Shown in pieces: positions 1 through 8,966 of a DNA stretch of 64,000 nucleotides. The DNA comes from Rhodophyticola sp. CCM32 (lineage in GTDB: Bacteria; Pseudomonadota; Alphaproteobacteria; Rhodobacterales; Rhodobacteraceae). The notes under the pieces are model-generated. The model was not told where the DNA came from, searched no databases, and worked only from the letters and a program-made list of their open reading frames with translations. The translations under genes were made by a program, and so were the position numbers. Numbering within the stretch: the first letter of the stretch is position 1; each line of letters begins with the position of its first letter. The stretch is taken from contig NZ_CP038492.1 in assembly GCF_004751985.1 (NCBI RefSeq), positions 3,658,001 through 3,722,000 of the forward strand, in the 5' to 3' direction.

Positions 1-634
1 GCGCCTGCAAATCCATAGGCAGGGCCGCGCGCACAGGCTGGCTGAGACAGGGCAGAACCAGCCGGGCCGTGCGGGTCTGGCCCATGGCTTTCACAAACAG
101 ATCCGCGCTTCTGGGGGAGAATAAGGGCGCGATGACCGGGCGCCCCCGGCTGAGCGTCCCGTCAAATGCGGCGGGGCGCGCGCAGGCCCGCTGTTCATAG
201 GTCGCAACCCCTCGGGCCTCCAGACCGGCAGCGGAAAGCAGCCCCGCCACATCGCCCCGCGTGTGGCGCCCATGTATATGCAACACCCGGCCCCCGGTAT
301 GGGCTGCCTGCACCAGCGCCACAAGCTCTGCCGCCGTGCCCCCGGCGGACCGGGCCTGCAAGCCTGCGGCCTGTGCCACCTCTGCGGTGTGGTCACCGAC
401 ACAGAATACCGGCAGATCGCGCCGGTCTGACATATCGGCAAATCGCCTGACCCCGTTTTCCGATGTGAAAATCAGCGCGCCCACCCCATCAAGGCTGAGC
501 CGTGGCTCTAGCGGGGCAATCTCCTGCAAGGGGGCGATCACCACCTCTATCCTGCCGGTGAACCGGGCCGCAAACCGGCTGGATTGCGGGGCAGGGCGGG
601 TCAGCAACAACAAAGGCGCGGCATTGTCAGGCAT
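1..634 (-). CDS. hemD: Uroporphyrinogen-III synthase, C-terminus cut by window edge
   Basis: HemD cyclises hydroxymethylbilane to uroporphyrinogen III in haem, cobalamin and bacteriochlorophyll synthesis. The reading frame is open from an ATG at 634 to the left edge, about 211 residues, starting [14 protein letters not shown]. Typical HemD features visible are the early LLTRPAPQS stretch, the [10 protein letters not shown] segment (the family's FTS-x-N/A-V motif), a [10 protein letters not shown] segment and a later FSPRSADLF segment. It is divergent from tsaD, with 48 bases between the two starts, an arrangement common in Rhodobacteraceae. The last part of the protein lies outside the window. 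The call rests on motifs and synteny. Confidence 0.85.
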   Translation of the reverse strand, partial: MPDNAAPLLLLTRPAPQSSRFAARFTGRIEVVIAPLQEIAPLEPRLSLDGVGALIFTSENGVRRFADMSDRRDLPVFCVGDHTAEVAQAAGLQARSAGGTAAELVALVQAAHTGGRVLHIHGRHTRGDVAGLLSAAGLEARGVATYEQRACARPAAFDGTLSRGRPVIAPLFSPRSADLFVKAMGQTRTARLVLPCLSQPVRAALPMDLQA

Positions 635-682
635 GGGCCCGAGTGTTACCTGCGATCCGAACCCCAGGCAACGAACCCGATC

Positions 683-1762
683 ATGACCGCGCCCCTGACC
701 CTTCTTGGTATCGAAAGCAGCTGCGATGATACGGCGGCGGCGGTTCTGCGCGACGATGGGGGGCCGCAGATCCTGTCCTCCATCGTTTCCGGCCAGACCG
801 ATCTGCACGCCGCCTTTGGCGGGGTCGTGCCCGAGATTGCCGCCCGCGCCCATGCGGAACGTCTTGATCTGGTGGTGGCGCAGGCGCTGGAACAGGCGGA
901 AACCGCGCTGGATAAAATTGACGCGATTGCGGTGACCGCCGGGCCCGGGCTGATCGGCGGTGTGCTGTCCGGTGTCATGGCCGCCAAGGGGCTGGCCTTT
1001 GCCCTGAACAAACCGCTGATCGGGGTGAACCATCTGGCCGGTCACGCCCTGACCCCGCGCCTGACCGATGCTCTCGCCTATCCCTATCTGATGCTGCTGG
1101 TCTCTGGCGGCCATTGCCAGTTTCTGCGCGTGGACGGGCATGACGCATTCACCCGCCTTGGCGGCACCATTGACGACGCCCCGGGGGAGGCCTTCGACAA
1201 GGTGGCGCGTATCCTTGGCCTGCCGCAACCCGGCGGCCCCGCAGTCGAGGCTGAGGCCGCGCGCGGCGACCCCACCCGCTTTGCCCTGCCGCGCCCATTA
1301 TTGGACCGGCCCGGCGCGGACCTGTCATTCTCAGGGCTGAAAACCGCCGTCCTGCGCAGCCGTGATGCGGTGGTGGCGGAAAAATCCGGCCTGACAGATC
1401 AGGATCGCGCCGATCTTTGCGCCGGGTTTCAGGCGGCTGTGCGCGATGTGCTGGCCGAAAAATCCCGCCGCGCCCTGACCGGCCAAGGCGATCTGACCGG
1501 GTTTGCCGTTGCCGGTGGTGTTGCCGCGAACCAGACCCTTCGGGACGCTTTGAAACAGGTCGCGGCGGATGCGGGCCTGCCCTTCATCGCGCCGCCGATG
1601 GCGCTTTGCACCGACAACGCGGCGATGATCGCCTATGCGGGGCTGGAGGCATTCCGGGATGGGCATAGGGATGGTATGGATCTGGCCGCGCGCCCCCGCT
1701 GGCCGCTGGATCGCACCAGCCCGGCGCTGATCGGCTCTGGTAAAAAAGGTGCCAAGGCATGA
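683..1762 (+). CDS. tsaD: tRNA N6-adenosine threonylcarbamoyltransferase TsaD
   Basis: TsaD transfers the threonylcarbamoyl group to A37 of ANN-reading tRNAs, working with TsaB, TsaE and TsaC. The ATG at 683 gives 359 residues beginning [20 protein letters not shown]; an in-frame codon further upstream would extend into hemD's leader and is not needed. Family marks are GIESSCDDT near the N-terminus, the metal-ligand histidines in [37 protein letters not shown], the nucleotide-binding GGVAANQ and the late CTDNAAMIA aspartate. The stop overlaps the gpsA start (ATGA), so the two are translationally coupled. tsaE, its partner, lies at 18.5 kb. Confidence 0.96.
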   Translation: MTAPLTLLGIESSCDDTAAAVLRDDGGPQILSSIVSGQTDLHAAFGGVVPEIAARAHAERLDLVVAQALEQAETALDKIDAIAVTAGPGLIGGVLSGVMAAKGLAFALNKPLIGVNHLAGHALTPRLTDALAYPYLMLLVSGGHCQFLRVDGHDAFTRLGGTIDDAPGEAFDKVARILGLPQPGGPAVEAEAARGDPTRFALPRPLLDRPGADLSFSGLKTAVLRSRDAVVAEKSGLTDQDRADLCAGFQAAVRDVLAEKSRRALTGQGDLTGFAVAGGVAANQTLRDALKQVAADAGLPFIAPPMALCTDNAAMIAYAGLEAFRDGHRDGMDLAARPRWPLDRTSPALIGSGKKGAKA

Positions 1763-2712
1763 GCGTCATAGCTGCCATCGACATTGCAGGCGCGGGCGCC
1801 TTCGGCACGGCGCTGGCGATCACACTGGCCAATGCGGGCCATCCGGTGACGCTTTGGGCGCGCCAGGGCGCCGAAAAGATGCAGGCGCAGCGCCAGAATA
1901 CCCGCCGCCTGCCCGGTCATGATCTGCCGCCGGGTATCCGCGTCACCGGCGATCTGGCAAGCCTGACGTCCGATATCCTGATCCTGGCGATCCCGACCCA
2001 GAAGCTTGACGGGTTTCTGGCCGGTGCGCGCCTGTCTGCCGGTCATGTGATCTCCACCGCCAAGGGCATTCACCGGGCCACCGGGCTTGGCCCCACCGGG
2101 TTGATCGCCCGCGCCTTGCCCAAAGCCATCCCCGCCCAGTTGACCGGTCCCAGCTTTGCCGCGGATCTGGCCCATGGCCTGCCCACGGCGCTGACGCTGG
2201 CCTGTGCCGACGCATCGGTGGCCAGCCATCTGCAACAGGCCGTTTCAACCCCCGCGCTGCGCCTTTACACCACAAGCGATGTGATCGGGGCCGAGCTTGG
2301 CGGTGCCCTGAAAAACGTGATTGCCATTGCTGCGGGCGCAGTGATCGGTGCCGGGCTTGGCGAAAGCGCCCGGGCCGCGCTGATGGCCCGTGGATTTGCC
2401 GAAATGCGCCGGGTCGCCCGGGCCGCAGGCGCGCGTGATGACACGCTTTCGGGCCTGTCGGGCTTTGGCGATCTGGTGCTCACCTGCACCTCTGACAAAT
2501 CCCGCAATTTCCGCTTCGGGGCCGGTCTGGCCCGGGGGGAGGCCTTTGATCCGGAGATCACGGTGGAGGGTCTGGCCACCGCGCAGGAGCTTGCCGCCCG
2601 CCCGGAACCCGACACCCCCATCGCCGATGCGGTCACGGCCCTGGCCGAGGGACGGCTTGACTTTGCCGCCACGCTGGAGACCCTGTTGTCGCGCCCCCTG
2701 AAACCGGAGTGA
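1759..2712 (+). CDS. gpsA: Glycerol-3-phosphate dehydrogenase [NAD(P)+]
   Basis: GpsA reduces dihydroxyacetone phosphate to sn-glycerol 3-phosphate for phospholipid synthesis. The 317-residue product has the N-terminal Rossmann motif [10 protein letters not shown] (about residues 11-20), the LAIPTQ segment, the STAKGIH segment with the conserved lysine, [15 protein letters not shown], and the C-terminal catalytic segment [11 protein letters not shown]. Length is normal for the family. The start overlaps the tsaD stop by four bases. The next gene, an EVE protein, begins six bases after the stop. Confidence 0.95.
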   Translation: MSVIAAIDIAGAGAFGTALAITLANAGHPVTLWARQGAEKMQAQRQNTRRLPGHDLPPGIRVTGDLASLTSDILILAIPTQKLDGFLAGARLSAGHVISTAKGIHRATGLGPTGLIARALPKAIPAQLTGPSFAADLAHGLPTALTLACADASVASHLQQAVSTPALRLYTTSDVIGAELGGALKNVIAIAAGAVIGAGLGESARAALMARGFAEMRRVARAAGARDDTLSGLSGFGDLVLTCTSDKSRNFRFGAGLARGEAFDPEITVEGLATAQELAARPEPDTPIADAVTALAEGRLDFAATLETLLSRPLKPE

Positions 2713-2717
2713 CCCCG

Positions 2718-3137
2718 ATGCGTTATTGGCTTTTCAAATCCGAAACCTCCACCTGGTCCTGGGACCAACAGGCCGCCAAAGGCGCCGAAGGGGAGGAATG
2801 GGATGGCGTGCGCAATTATCAGGCCCGCAATTTCATGCGCGAGATGGCCGTGGGCGACCGGGGGTTTTTCTACCATTCCCAGAAGGACAAGGAAATTGTG
2901 GGCATTGTTGAGGTGATTGCCGAGGCTCACCCGGACAGCACCATCGATGACGCGCGATGGGAATGTGTGGATATCAAAGCGGTGGAGGCGCTGGCCAGCC
3001 CGGTGACACTGGAACAGATCAAGGCTGATGAGCGTCTGGCCGACATGGTGCTGGTCAGGAATTCCCGCCTGTCTGTGCAGCCTGTCCGGGCAGAGGAATG
3101 GCGGCTGATTTGCCAGATGGGCGGGGTCGCAGGCTGA
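2718..3137 (+). CDS. EVE domain protein (PUA-like fold)
   Basis: A 139-residue single-domain EVE protein. The start MRYWLFKSE at the ATG (2718) matches the usual family N-terminus; a GTG nine bases upstream overlaps the gpsA stop and is a less likely start. Typical family segments are WDGVRNYQARNFM (about residues 28-40), GDRGFFYHS, GIVEV and the C-terminal LVRNSRLSVQPV. EVE proteins have a PUA-related fold thought to bind modified nucleic-acid bases; the exact target here is unknown. It closes the tsaD-gpsA run. In relatives a YciI-like gene often sits between gpsA and this gene; it is absent here. Confidence 0.9.
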   Translation: MRYWLFKSETSTWSWDQQAAKGAEGEEWDGVRNYQARNFMREMAVGDRGFFYHSQKDKEIVGIVEVIAEAHPDSTIDDARWECVDIKAVEALASPVTLEQIKADERLADMVLVRNSRLSVQPVRAEEWRLICQMGGVAG

Positions 3138-3479
3138 AAGCTCTGCGCGGCTTGCAATCTGTTGAAACGGGATATCCAGACCCGATCAGAAAAAGGCGGA
3201 GAGCCCCGATACCGCACGCCGGGGCCCTCCAACACCCACGCGGGTCTCTCGCTCCGCTGGTGTTCTGTGGCATTTCGCGGCTTGTCCGAAACAGGGCCTG
3301 TTGAAAGACGCGGTCAAACCGAAGCCGAAAGGCTGCAGTTATTGATGCGATGCAAACGCAAAATGCTGTATAATGAAGACCCGCCATCCTGGTCGGGCGC
3401 CAATTCAGGATATGGCAGTGCCGGGTCGGGTGCAAAGAAATAACCGGGAAGATTTATCTAAATCTGCCCCTAAAGTGCC

Positions 3480-3645
3480 GACCCAAAACTCTGCATCACA
3501 TATACATTGCGCAGAGGGCAGTGCCCGAACCGAGGGGAGGGCGAGAAGCGCCCGCCCCGTGGGGGCGGTTCGGGCGCTGCCCGGCGCTGCCGCCGGGCGG
3601 AAAGGTGATGTGGTGTGTTTCAGAATTTCAGGTCGAGACCATAGC
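3480..3645 (-). repeat. Dispersed repeat A, copy 1
   Basis: GC-rich core at 3511-3603, in reverse orientation to the other copies. The core holds paired arms around GCCCGGCGGCAGCGCCGGGC and CCGCCCCCACGGGGCGGGCG. It is framed by inverted AT-richer ends that read CTGAAATTCTG on one side and GCAGAGTTTTGGG on the other. Further copies lie near 13.3, 29.9, 39.6 and 60.4 kb. Confidence 0.8.
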
Positions 3646-3735
3646 TGTTGATGATAGAGCCATTTATTTGTTGCGAATCATGAATCTATAATCGTATTAA
3701 ATTTTCATAAATTTCACGATCAACGAAAATACTAT

Positions 3736-3847
3736 AGCGAAATCGTTTTATTCTGCACCACCGATTATCAAAATTCACGTTCGAGATCAGCAGTTTGCTG
3801 ATCGAGAGGCAGCGAATTTTGATTCAGATTAAACGATTTCTGCTTTA
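3736..3847. repeat. Dispersed palindromic repeat B, copy 1
   Basis: A 112-base imperfect palindrome. The outer arms are AGCGAAATCGTTTTA and its near-complement AAACGATTTCTGCTTTA, and the centre is GATCAGCAG-TTTG-CTGATC. A second copy of identical length is at 7602-7713, and a half copy is near 56165. It looks like a non-coding miniature palindromic element that would fold into one long stem. Confidence 0.8.
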
Positions 3848-3876
3848 ACGCATAGATATTCTATTTGAGGATGTAA

Positions 3877-4134
3877 ATGAAACTCCGTGCCTTTGCTGAT
3901 ACTGTTATATCTTTAATGGGGTGTGTTCCAGCTACTCCCATTGTTTCAGAATATAATGGAGCGAGTGTAACAATTGTGACTTCCCAATGGGCAAACGCTG
4001 ATGAGGCGGGTATTGCATCGCAGGCCGAGGCAACCAGAATTTGTCGGGCCGGAGGTGACTCGCGCGCTGAATATGCGTCGACACGAGCTAATGCAAATAC
4101 CTACGAGAATTATGATCTCTATCTTTGCCTGTGA
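3877..4134 (+). CDS. Small putative lipoprotein, conserved hypothetical
   Basis: An 85-residue protein with a short hydrophobic N-terminus ending in a lipobox-like LMGC (Cys16), so probably lipid-anchored after signal peptidase II cleavage. The mature part has SVTIVTSQWA, an alanine-rich helix, a second cysteine in ATRICRAGG, AEYASTR and the C-terminal LYLCL. Small lipoproteins with this layout occur in Rhodobacteraceae, with no known function to my knowledge. GAGG lies seven bases before the ATG. It is bounded upstream by repeat B and downstream by the convergent DUF2853 gene. Its base composition is less GC-rich than that of its neighbours. Confidence 0.65.
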   Translation: MKLRAFADTVISLMGCVPATPIVSEYNGASVTIVTSQWANADEAGIASQAEATRICRAGGDSRAEYASTRANANTYENYDLYLCL

Positions 4135-4249
4135 AGTAGAAAAGTTTAAAATTTCCTATAGTGGTTTGCGTTTATGCAAGGCAGATCTATCGAAACCCGC
4201 TTTAGGGATTCCGGGCTCCATTTGGGAAATTTCACGGCCCTTCCATCCC

Positions 4250-4278
4250 AAAAGGGCCCGCAGATACTGCAGGCCCTT
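4250..4278 (-). terminator. Rho-independent terminator of the DUF2853 gene
   Basis: Read on the minus strand, AAGGGCC pairs with GGCCCTT around an inner GCAG/CTGC stem, and the hairpin is followed by TTTT. It lies 24 bases past the DUF2853 stop. On the plus strand it lacks a T run, though it may also slow transcripts from the lipoprotein gene. Confidence 0.7.
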
Positions 4279-4301
4279 CAAAACTGAAATATCAAACAGG
4301 T

Positions 4302-4643
4302 TCAGCCGTAAACGCTTTCTTTGCCGAAATGTTTGGTCAGCATGTAATAGACCACCGCGCGGTATTTGTTCCGCTCGGATTGCCCATAGGTTGCAATCAC
4401 GCTGTTGATCGCCTCCATCAGCTGCGGGCCATCGGCCAGACCCAGCTTCTTGATGAGAAAATTGTTCTTCACGGTTTCCAGCTCACCGGGCTGCGTCGCT
4501 GCGACGGTTGAGGCATCGGCGTCGTAAATCGCCGGTCCGCATCCGATGGTGACCTTGGTCAGCAACGCCATATCCGGTGTCATACCGCATTTGTTTTTCA
4601 GATCATCCGCATAGACGGCGATCAAATCGTCTCTCTTTCCCAT
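4302..4643 (-). CDS. DUF2853 family protein
   Basis: A 113-residue soluble protein of the DUF2853 family, function unknown. Family marks are DDLIAVYADDLKNKCG near the N-terminus, LLTKVTIGCGPAIYDADAST, LIKKLGLADG and the C-terminal YYMLTKHFGKESVYG. Two adjacent ATG codons (4646 and 4643) follow GGGAG; the second has the better spacing and gives the usual MGKRDDL start. An open frame continues upstream to 4802 but looks like chance extension. Monocistronic, with its own terminator. Confidence 0.88.
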   Translation of the reverse strand: MGKRDDLIAVYADDLKNKCGMTPDMALLTKVTIGCGPAIYDADASTVAATQPGELETVKNNFLIKKLGLADGPQLMEAINSVIATYGQSERNKYRAVVYYMLTKHFGKESVYG

Positions 4644-4913
4644 CATTTTCTCCCAGTCAGTTTGGTCTTGGGGTAGCCCCAATGTGCAGGGGAGATTGGC
4701 GTGAACCGCGTCAAAAAGAAAGGGGAAATACGGGCCGGTCTGCTCAATCCCGCGCTGGCGGAGGTGTAATGAGCGGCCCCGTATCAGCACCCTCTCGCCC
4801 ATTTATGTTTATGCGTCGCATATGCAAGGACATACGGCTTTCATGCAAAGTGCCGGTTATCGTGGCCGGATTGTGATTGAAGCCTGAAATTGCAGGGCAA
4901 TCTCTGCTTCCGA

Positions 4914-5618
4914 TCACCGGCAGGTGCCCCAGCCGGTGGATTGTAAATGAAAATGATCCGCATGCAGCCTGTTGAATTCCGGCCCCAGTACGGTGCTGAA
5001 CCAGCGGCAGGCGCCATCCCGCGCAGCCCGGTAAAACTCTGCCTCCGGTGTGGAGCCACCCCAGTTGCCCAGCAGGTCCACGCGCTGCCCATCGGCCAGC
5101 ACAACGCCACGAATATCAATCGCCTCAGCGGTGGCATGGCTGCTCATCCGGGTCCCTGCGCCGCCTGTCATGCGAATGGGGCGGCAGTTATAGCTTGATT
5201 GATGGTGAAGCGCCGCAATGCCCTGCCCGAATGCGGTTTCCGCCGCCGGTTGCAGAACGTGATGTTCCCACATGGTCAGCCGCAGGGCGATGGCGCAGGT
5301 GGTTTCCACCGGGACCAGATCGGCCCGGCCTGCCCGGTCAAGCCGCAGGCGCGGGTCGATGAAACAGGTCGCGCTTTCCCGCAAAGGCGCCATGCGGGTC
5401 AGACGGGCCTGCCCGTCCAGCGCCGCGAAACAAGCCTCGGTCGAGCGCAGCGCCGCGCGCAGTTTGAGACCGGTCAGCGGTGTCACCGGGGCCGCCACAT
5501 CCAGCGGTGTCAGAGGGTTCCAATGATCAGGCAGCGGGTGGCTGAGCAGCCACCAGCCGCCCCAGAGGACCAGCCCCGCCCAGACAAGCGCCGTCCCCCC
5601 CCGCCAGAGCCGTGCCAC
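4914..5618 (-). CDS. Extensin-like family protein, membrane-anchored
   Basis: About 234 residues: an N-terminal transmembrane segment (about residues 9-25, rich in Trp, Leu and Gly), then an extensin-like C-terminal domain. Visible marks are CFAALDG, TCAIALRLTMWEHHVL, SYNCRPI, SSHATAEAIDI and HADHFHLQSTGWGTC. The pattern SxH-(x6)-D with a late HxDHxH resembles the zinc site of M15-type peptidoglycan peptidases, to which this family is related, so a cell-wall role is inferred. The start is uncertain: GTG at 5618 is nine bases past the ThDP enzyme's stop, which suggests coupling. A G8 run lies near the start codon. Confidence 0.75.
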   Translation of the reverse strand: MARLWRGGTALVWAGLVLWGGWWLLSHPLPDHWNPLTPLDVAAPVTPLTGLKLRAALRSTEACFAALDGQARLTRMAPLRESATCFIDPRLRLDRAGRADLVPVETTCAIALRLTMWEHHVLQPAAETAFGQGIAALHHQSSYNCRPIRMTGGAGTRMSSHATAEAIDIRGVVLADGQRVDLLGNWGGSTPEAEFYRAARDGACRWFSTVLGPEFNRLHADHFHLQSTGWGTCR

Positions 5619-5626
5619 CGGCCGTT

Positions 5627-7171
5627 TCAGAGCACGATCTCGATCAGATGCGGCCCGGGCGTGGCCAGCGCCTCCTGCATGGCCTCGACAAAAGCGTCCG
5701 TGGTCGTCGCCCGGCGGCCCGGCACCCCATGCCCCTCTGCCAGGGCGACCCAATCCAGCAGCGGATCATCCACATCCAGCATGCGGATGGCGTTGCGGCC
5801 AACACTCTCGACGCCCACATTGGTCAACTCGCCGCGCAGAATCTGATAGCCCCGGTTGGCAAAGATCAGCACCGTCACATCCAGCCGTTCGCGGGCCATC
5901 GTCCACAGCGATTGCAGCGTGTACATGGCCGATCCGTCACCGCTCATCGCGATCACCGGCCGGTCGGGGCAGGCCACGGCCGCCCCGGTGGCAACCGGCA
6001 GGCATTGCCCGATGGCCCCGCCGGTGGTGACCAGCAGATCATGGGCGCGGGCGGTTTCGGTCGCGGTCAGGATCGGGGCGGCGCTGGTCACGGCCTCATT
6101 CACCACAATCGCCTGTTCCGGCAGAAGGGCGGTAATGGCATCCGCGATCTTGTCGAGATCCATCGCACCCGTTGGCAGATCGGGCAGGTCCAGAGCGGCG
6201 GCGTCAAAGGGGGCGTCCTGCGCCAGGCCCAGATGATCCGCCAATGCCTCCAATACCCATCCCACATCCATCCCCGGCAGGCAAAGATCATGGATCGCGC
6301 AGCCCGGCGGTGTCGGCACGCTTGGCTTGCCGGGATAGGCGAAGAAATTGACCGGTGGATGCGCCCCGCACAGCACCACCGCCTCCAGCGTCGCATGGGC
6401 GGCCAGATTCTGTTCCACCACATAGGGTTGCAGCGCCACCTGCGCCCGGTCCGCGCCCCGGCTTAAACGCGGCACCTGCAAGGGGGACATCAGCTGCGCG
6501 CCCGTGGCTGCCGCGATCTGCCCCGCCCGGGTCAGAAGCGGTTCACAAAGCGCCGGCCCGCTGATCAGAAGGGCGGCGTTCCCGCCTGTCAGAACCGCCG
6601 CCGCGCTTGCAATCTGATCGGGTGAGGGGTGATGCAGCGCCGGTGGATCCGCCGCCACGACCGGCCCTTCGGCCTCCCCCCAGGCGGTATCGGCAGGCAG
6701 GATCAGCGTGGCAATCTGCCCGCCCCGGCTGCGCGCCGCGGTGATCGCGGCGGCCCCGTCCCGCGCCACATCGCCTGCGCTTTGGGCCGACCGTGCCCAT
6801 TGGGAAATCGCGGCGCTGATCCCCGCAGTATCGCCTTTCAGCGGGCTTTCATGGCGCATGTGATGGGTCGCATGATCCCCCATCACATTGACAATGCCGC
6901 TGCCGGCCTTCCGCGCATTGTGCAGATTGGCATAGGCATTGCCGAAGCCCGGGGCCAGATGCAGCATCGTTGCCGCCACCCGGCCGGTCATCCGGTAATA
7001 CCCGTCCGCCGCGCCCGAGGCCCCGCCCTCGAACAGGCAGAGCACACAGCGCATATCGGGATGTTGATCCAGCGCCGCAACGAAATGCATCTCTGACGTA
7101 CCGGGATTGGCGAAACAGACCTCCACCCCGCTTTGCAGGAAGGTGGTGACAAGGCTTTCGGCACCGTTCAT
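5627..7171 (-). CDS. ThDP-dependent enzyme, acetolactate synthase large-subunit-like
   Basis: A 514-residue thiamine-diphosphate enzyme of the acetolactate synthase/benzoylformate decarboxylase superfamily. Visible are the cofactor glutamate in CLFEGGASGAADGY (N-terminal Pyr domain), FANPGTSEMHF, a central domain, and the metal/ThDP motif running from GDGSAMYTLQS to FANRGYQ in the C-terminal PP domain. The ATG at 7171 has GGAG six bases upstream; an extension to 7225 has no such site. The true ilvB usually pairs with ilvN, which is absent, so this is probably a catabolic or 2-oxoacid decarboxylase paralogue. The extensin-like gene follows closely. Confidence 0.82.
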   Translation of the reverse strand: MNGAESLVTTFLQSGVEVCFANPGTSEMHFVAALDQHPDMRCVLCLFEGGASGAADGYYRMTGRVAATMLHLAPGFGNAYANLHNARKAGSGIVNVMGDHATHHMRHESPLKGDTAGISAAISQWARSAQSAGDVARDGAAAITAARSRGGQIATLILPADTAWGEAEGPVVAADPPALHHPSPDQIASAAAVLTGGNAALLISGPALCEPLLTRAGQIAAATGAQLMSPLQVPRLSRGADRAQVALQPYVVEQNLAAHATLEAVVLCGAHPPVNFFAYPGKPSVPTPPGCAIHDLCLPGMDVGWVLEALADHLGLAQDAPFDAAALDLPDLPTGAMDLDKIADAITALLPEQAIVVNEAVTSAAPILTATETARAHDLLVTTGGAIGQCLPVATGAAVACPDRPVIAMSGDGSAMYTLQSLWTMARERLDVTVLIFANRGYQILRGELTNVGVESVGRNAIRMLDVDDPLLDWVALAEGHGVPGRRATTTDAFVEAMQEALATPGPHLIEIVL

Positions 7172-7601
7172 TCGCGGGCTCCTGTTTTCGGGATGGTCTG
7201 GCCGCCACCCGATCACGGGGCGCATGGACTGCCAAGGGGATTCTGCACATCGCTTAAGCTTGGTTTAACCAATTTCTGCCATAGGGGAGGGCGGTATACC
7301 ATGCGGACCGGGCCTCGGGCCTGCCCGCGATGACAGGACACCGGTTTCGAGGGCCTTTCCGAAGACAGCCCCGAACGGGCCAAGGACGGGCCGCACAGAC
7401 CGCGCGCGTTCCCCCCCCCGGCCCGGCGCAAACCGGGTGCCGGGTGGATCAGAAACCGCTTCCGTCTCTGAAGCGGCGCCGCTTCTTTCTGTCCTGCCGG
7501 ATGGCACATGCCGGGCTTTGCACCGGGATGTTTCCGAGAATGTCTTGTATCCGACCCGCGCAGATTTCGCCTTTGCGGTGTCGTAAAGCTATGCGCCTTG
7601 G

Positions 7602-7713
7602 AGCGAAATCGTTTTAATCTGTACCATCGCTCATCGAAATTCGCGTTCGAGATCAGCAGCTTGCTGATCGAGAGGCAGAGAATTTTGATTCAGATTAAAC
7701 GATTTCTGCTTTA
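7602..7713. repeat. Dispersed palindromic repeat B, copy 2
   Basis: Same 112-base length and orientation as the copy at 3736-3847, with about a dozen base differences spread along it. The central GATCAGCAG-CTTG-CTGATC and the outer arms ending AAACGATTTCTGCTTTA are kept. Confidence 0.8.
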
Positions 7714-7822
7714 GAGAAATTTGCGCTTGATCGCTATCCCGTCCCGAAGCACCTGAAACATTCCCCTCGGAATAGTTATTATAAAACAATATCTTGCAAG
7801 ATTTCAGGTGAAACACCAGACT

Positions 7823-7866
7823 GTGGAAAACGCCCGTTTTCCACATGGAATTCTCGCGAATTCCGG
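7823..7866. repeat. Double-hairpin repeat C, copy 1
   Basis: Two adjacent hairpins: GTGGAAAAC/GTTTTCCAC, then GGAATTC/GAATTCC, separated by AT. A very similar block is at 39429-39472. Confidence 0.7.
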
Positions 7867-7951
7867 CGATCATCGGGTGCGGCACAAAAGCGGGGGTGGC
7901 GAGGCACAGCATGTTCCTTTGCCGTGGCGTGATGAGTTTGCGCAAAATGCC

Positions 7952-8956
7952 TTAACTGCCGGGCAGAGATACATCACCTCCCGCCTCCCAGACCGCGAAA
8001 AGCCGATGCAGCCGGTCCTCGGACAGGCTGCCCGGCTGTGTGTTCCGCGCGGCCATCTCCGCCCCAAGATCGCACAGAAAACTGTTCACGGGGGCGGGGA
8101 TACCCTGCTGCCGGGCGATCAGAACCACCTCACCATTCAGGTAATCCGTCTCCACCGCGCCGGTGCCGCGCAACAGGCTTTGCGTCGTCGATCCGCCAAG
8201 CCGGTCGGTTCCCGAAATCTTGCCGGTCTGCATCAGCGCGGCGCGGCGGGGGTTTTGCATGCCAACATCGTCCCAGCCCAGACCGGCGGCCTTGAAGGCG
8301 GCGATGGCCTCGGCTTTGGCGCGCGCCATGAATGCGCCTTTATCCACGCCCTGGCCAAGACCGGCTTCCAGTACATTCCCGATATTCATCAACAGCTTGC
8401 CGCGTTTGCTTGCCATCACGTCCGAATGTACGAACCCGGCCATTTCCGCGCTGTCGAACAGGGCTGCCAGCGTCGCATCCGCCGCATCCGAACCCTGCGG
8501 ATAACGCCCGATATCGAAGAGCCCGAGCTTTGGCGTGCCATGGCCGGTCACTTCGCCCGGTTCTGTAAACCCGGCGGGCATCATCACCGTGACCCCATGC
8601 ACATTGGGGAACAGCCGCAGGGCCATCCGTTCATTCGCGATACCGTTCTGCAGGCAGAAGATCGCCTGATCGCGCCCCCCGGCCGCGCGCAACCGGGTCA
8701 GCGCCGGACCGGTATCCTGGGTTTTCATCGTCAGCAGTATCACGTCATCGGCGCGGAATGTGATTTGCGCCGGGTCCTCCACACAGGGCAGGGTCACATT
8801 GACCTCTCCACCCGGGTGGCGCATCCGCAGCGGCCCGGCGCAAAGCGCCTCTAACTGGCGCCCGCGGGCAATCCCGATAACCGGGTGCCCGGCATGGGCC
8901 AGCGCGGCGCCAATGACACCGCCAACCGCCCCGACGCCGTAGATCACCACGCGCAT
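7952..8956 (-). CDS. Ketopantoate reductase family (ApbA/PanE-like) oxidoreductase
   Basis: A 334-residue NADP-binding oxidoreductase related to 2-dehydropantoate 2-reductase. The N-terminal Rossmann motif is YGVGAVGGVIGAAL; later marks are LTMKTQDT, LQNGIANE, ASKRGKLLMNIGN with the conserved lysine and asparagine, and a C-terminal helical domain. The ATG at 8956 has GAGG eight bases upstream and follows the ahcY stop by ten bases, so it is the second gene of an ahcY operon. Whether it is the real PanE or one of the many paralogues of unknown 2-oxoacid specificity cannot be settled from sequence; the ahcY neighbour gives no hint of pantothenate synthesis. Confidence 0.85.
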   Translation of the reverse strand: MRVVIYGVGAVGGVIGAALAHAGHPVIGIARGRQLEALCAGPLRMRHPGGEVNVTLPCVEDPAQITFRADDVILLTMKTQDTGPALTRLRAAGGRDQAIFCLQNGIANERMALRLFPNVHGVTVMMPAGFTEPGEVTGHGTPKLGLFDIGRYPQGSDAADATLAALFDSAEMAGFVHSDVMASKRGKLLMNIGNVLEAGLGQGVDKGAFMARAKAEAIAAFKAAGLGWDDVGMQNPRRAALMQTGKISGTDRLGGSTTQSLLRGTGAVETDYLNGEVVLIARQQGIPAPVNSFLCDLGAEMAARNTQPGSLSEDRLHRLFAVWEAGGDVSLPGS

Positions 8957-8966
8957 CGGCCGTTCC

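Larger units (their letters stand above)
3138..3876. other. Gene-free gap with two dispersed repeats
   Basis: I find no convincing gene in these 739 bases. After the EVE gene there is an imperfect GC-rich hairpin near 3198-3230. A copy of the GC-rich repeat A follows (3480-3645), then an AT-richer stretch and a copy of the long palindromic repeat B (3736-3847), which runs up to the leader of the small lipoprotein gene. The reading frames here come from the repeats and recur at the other repeat sites. Confidence 0.6.
7172..7951. other. Gene-free gap with repeats B and C
   Basis: No convincing gene in about 780 bases. A short palindrome, TTGGTTTAACCAA (7260-7272), lies upstream of the ThDP gene and might be an operator. 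Repeat B copy 2 is at 7602-7713, followed by AT-richer sequence and repeat C copy 1 at 7823-7866. Open frames across the gap are low-complexity and coincide with the repeats. Confidence 0.55.

Noticed and set aside
3373..3651. Plus-strand ORF across repeat A copy 1
   Set aside because: The same peptide recurs at other copies of the repeat in unrelated contexts; it has no ribosome site.
4644..4802. N-terminal extension of the DUF2853 protein
   Set aside because: Family members start at MGKRDDL-like sequence, and the ribosome site fits the ATG at 4643.
7213..7509. Minus-strand frames between the ThDP and PanE-like genes
   Set aside because: No ribosome site, low-complexity composition and no family mark; the stretch looks non-coding.
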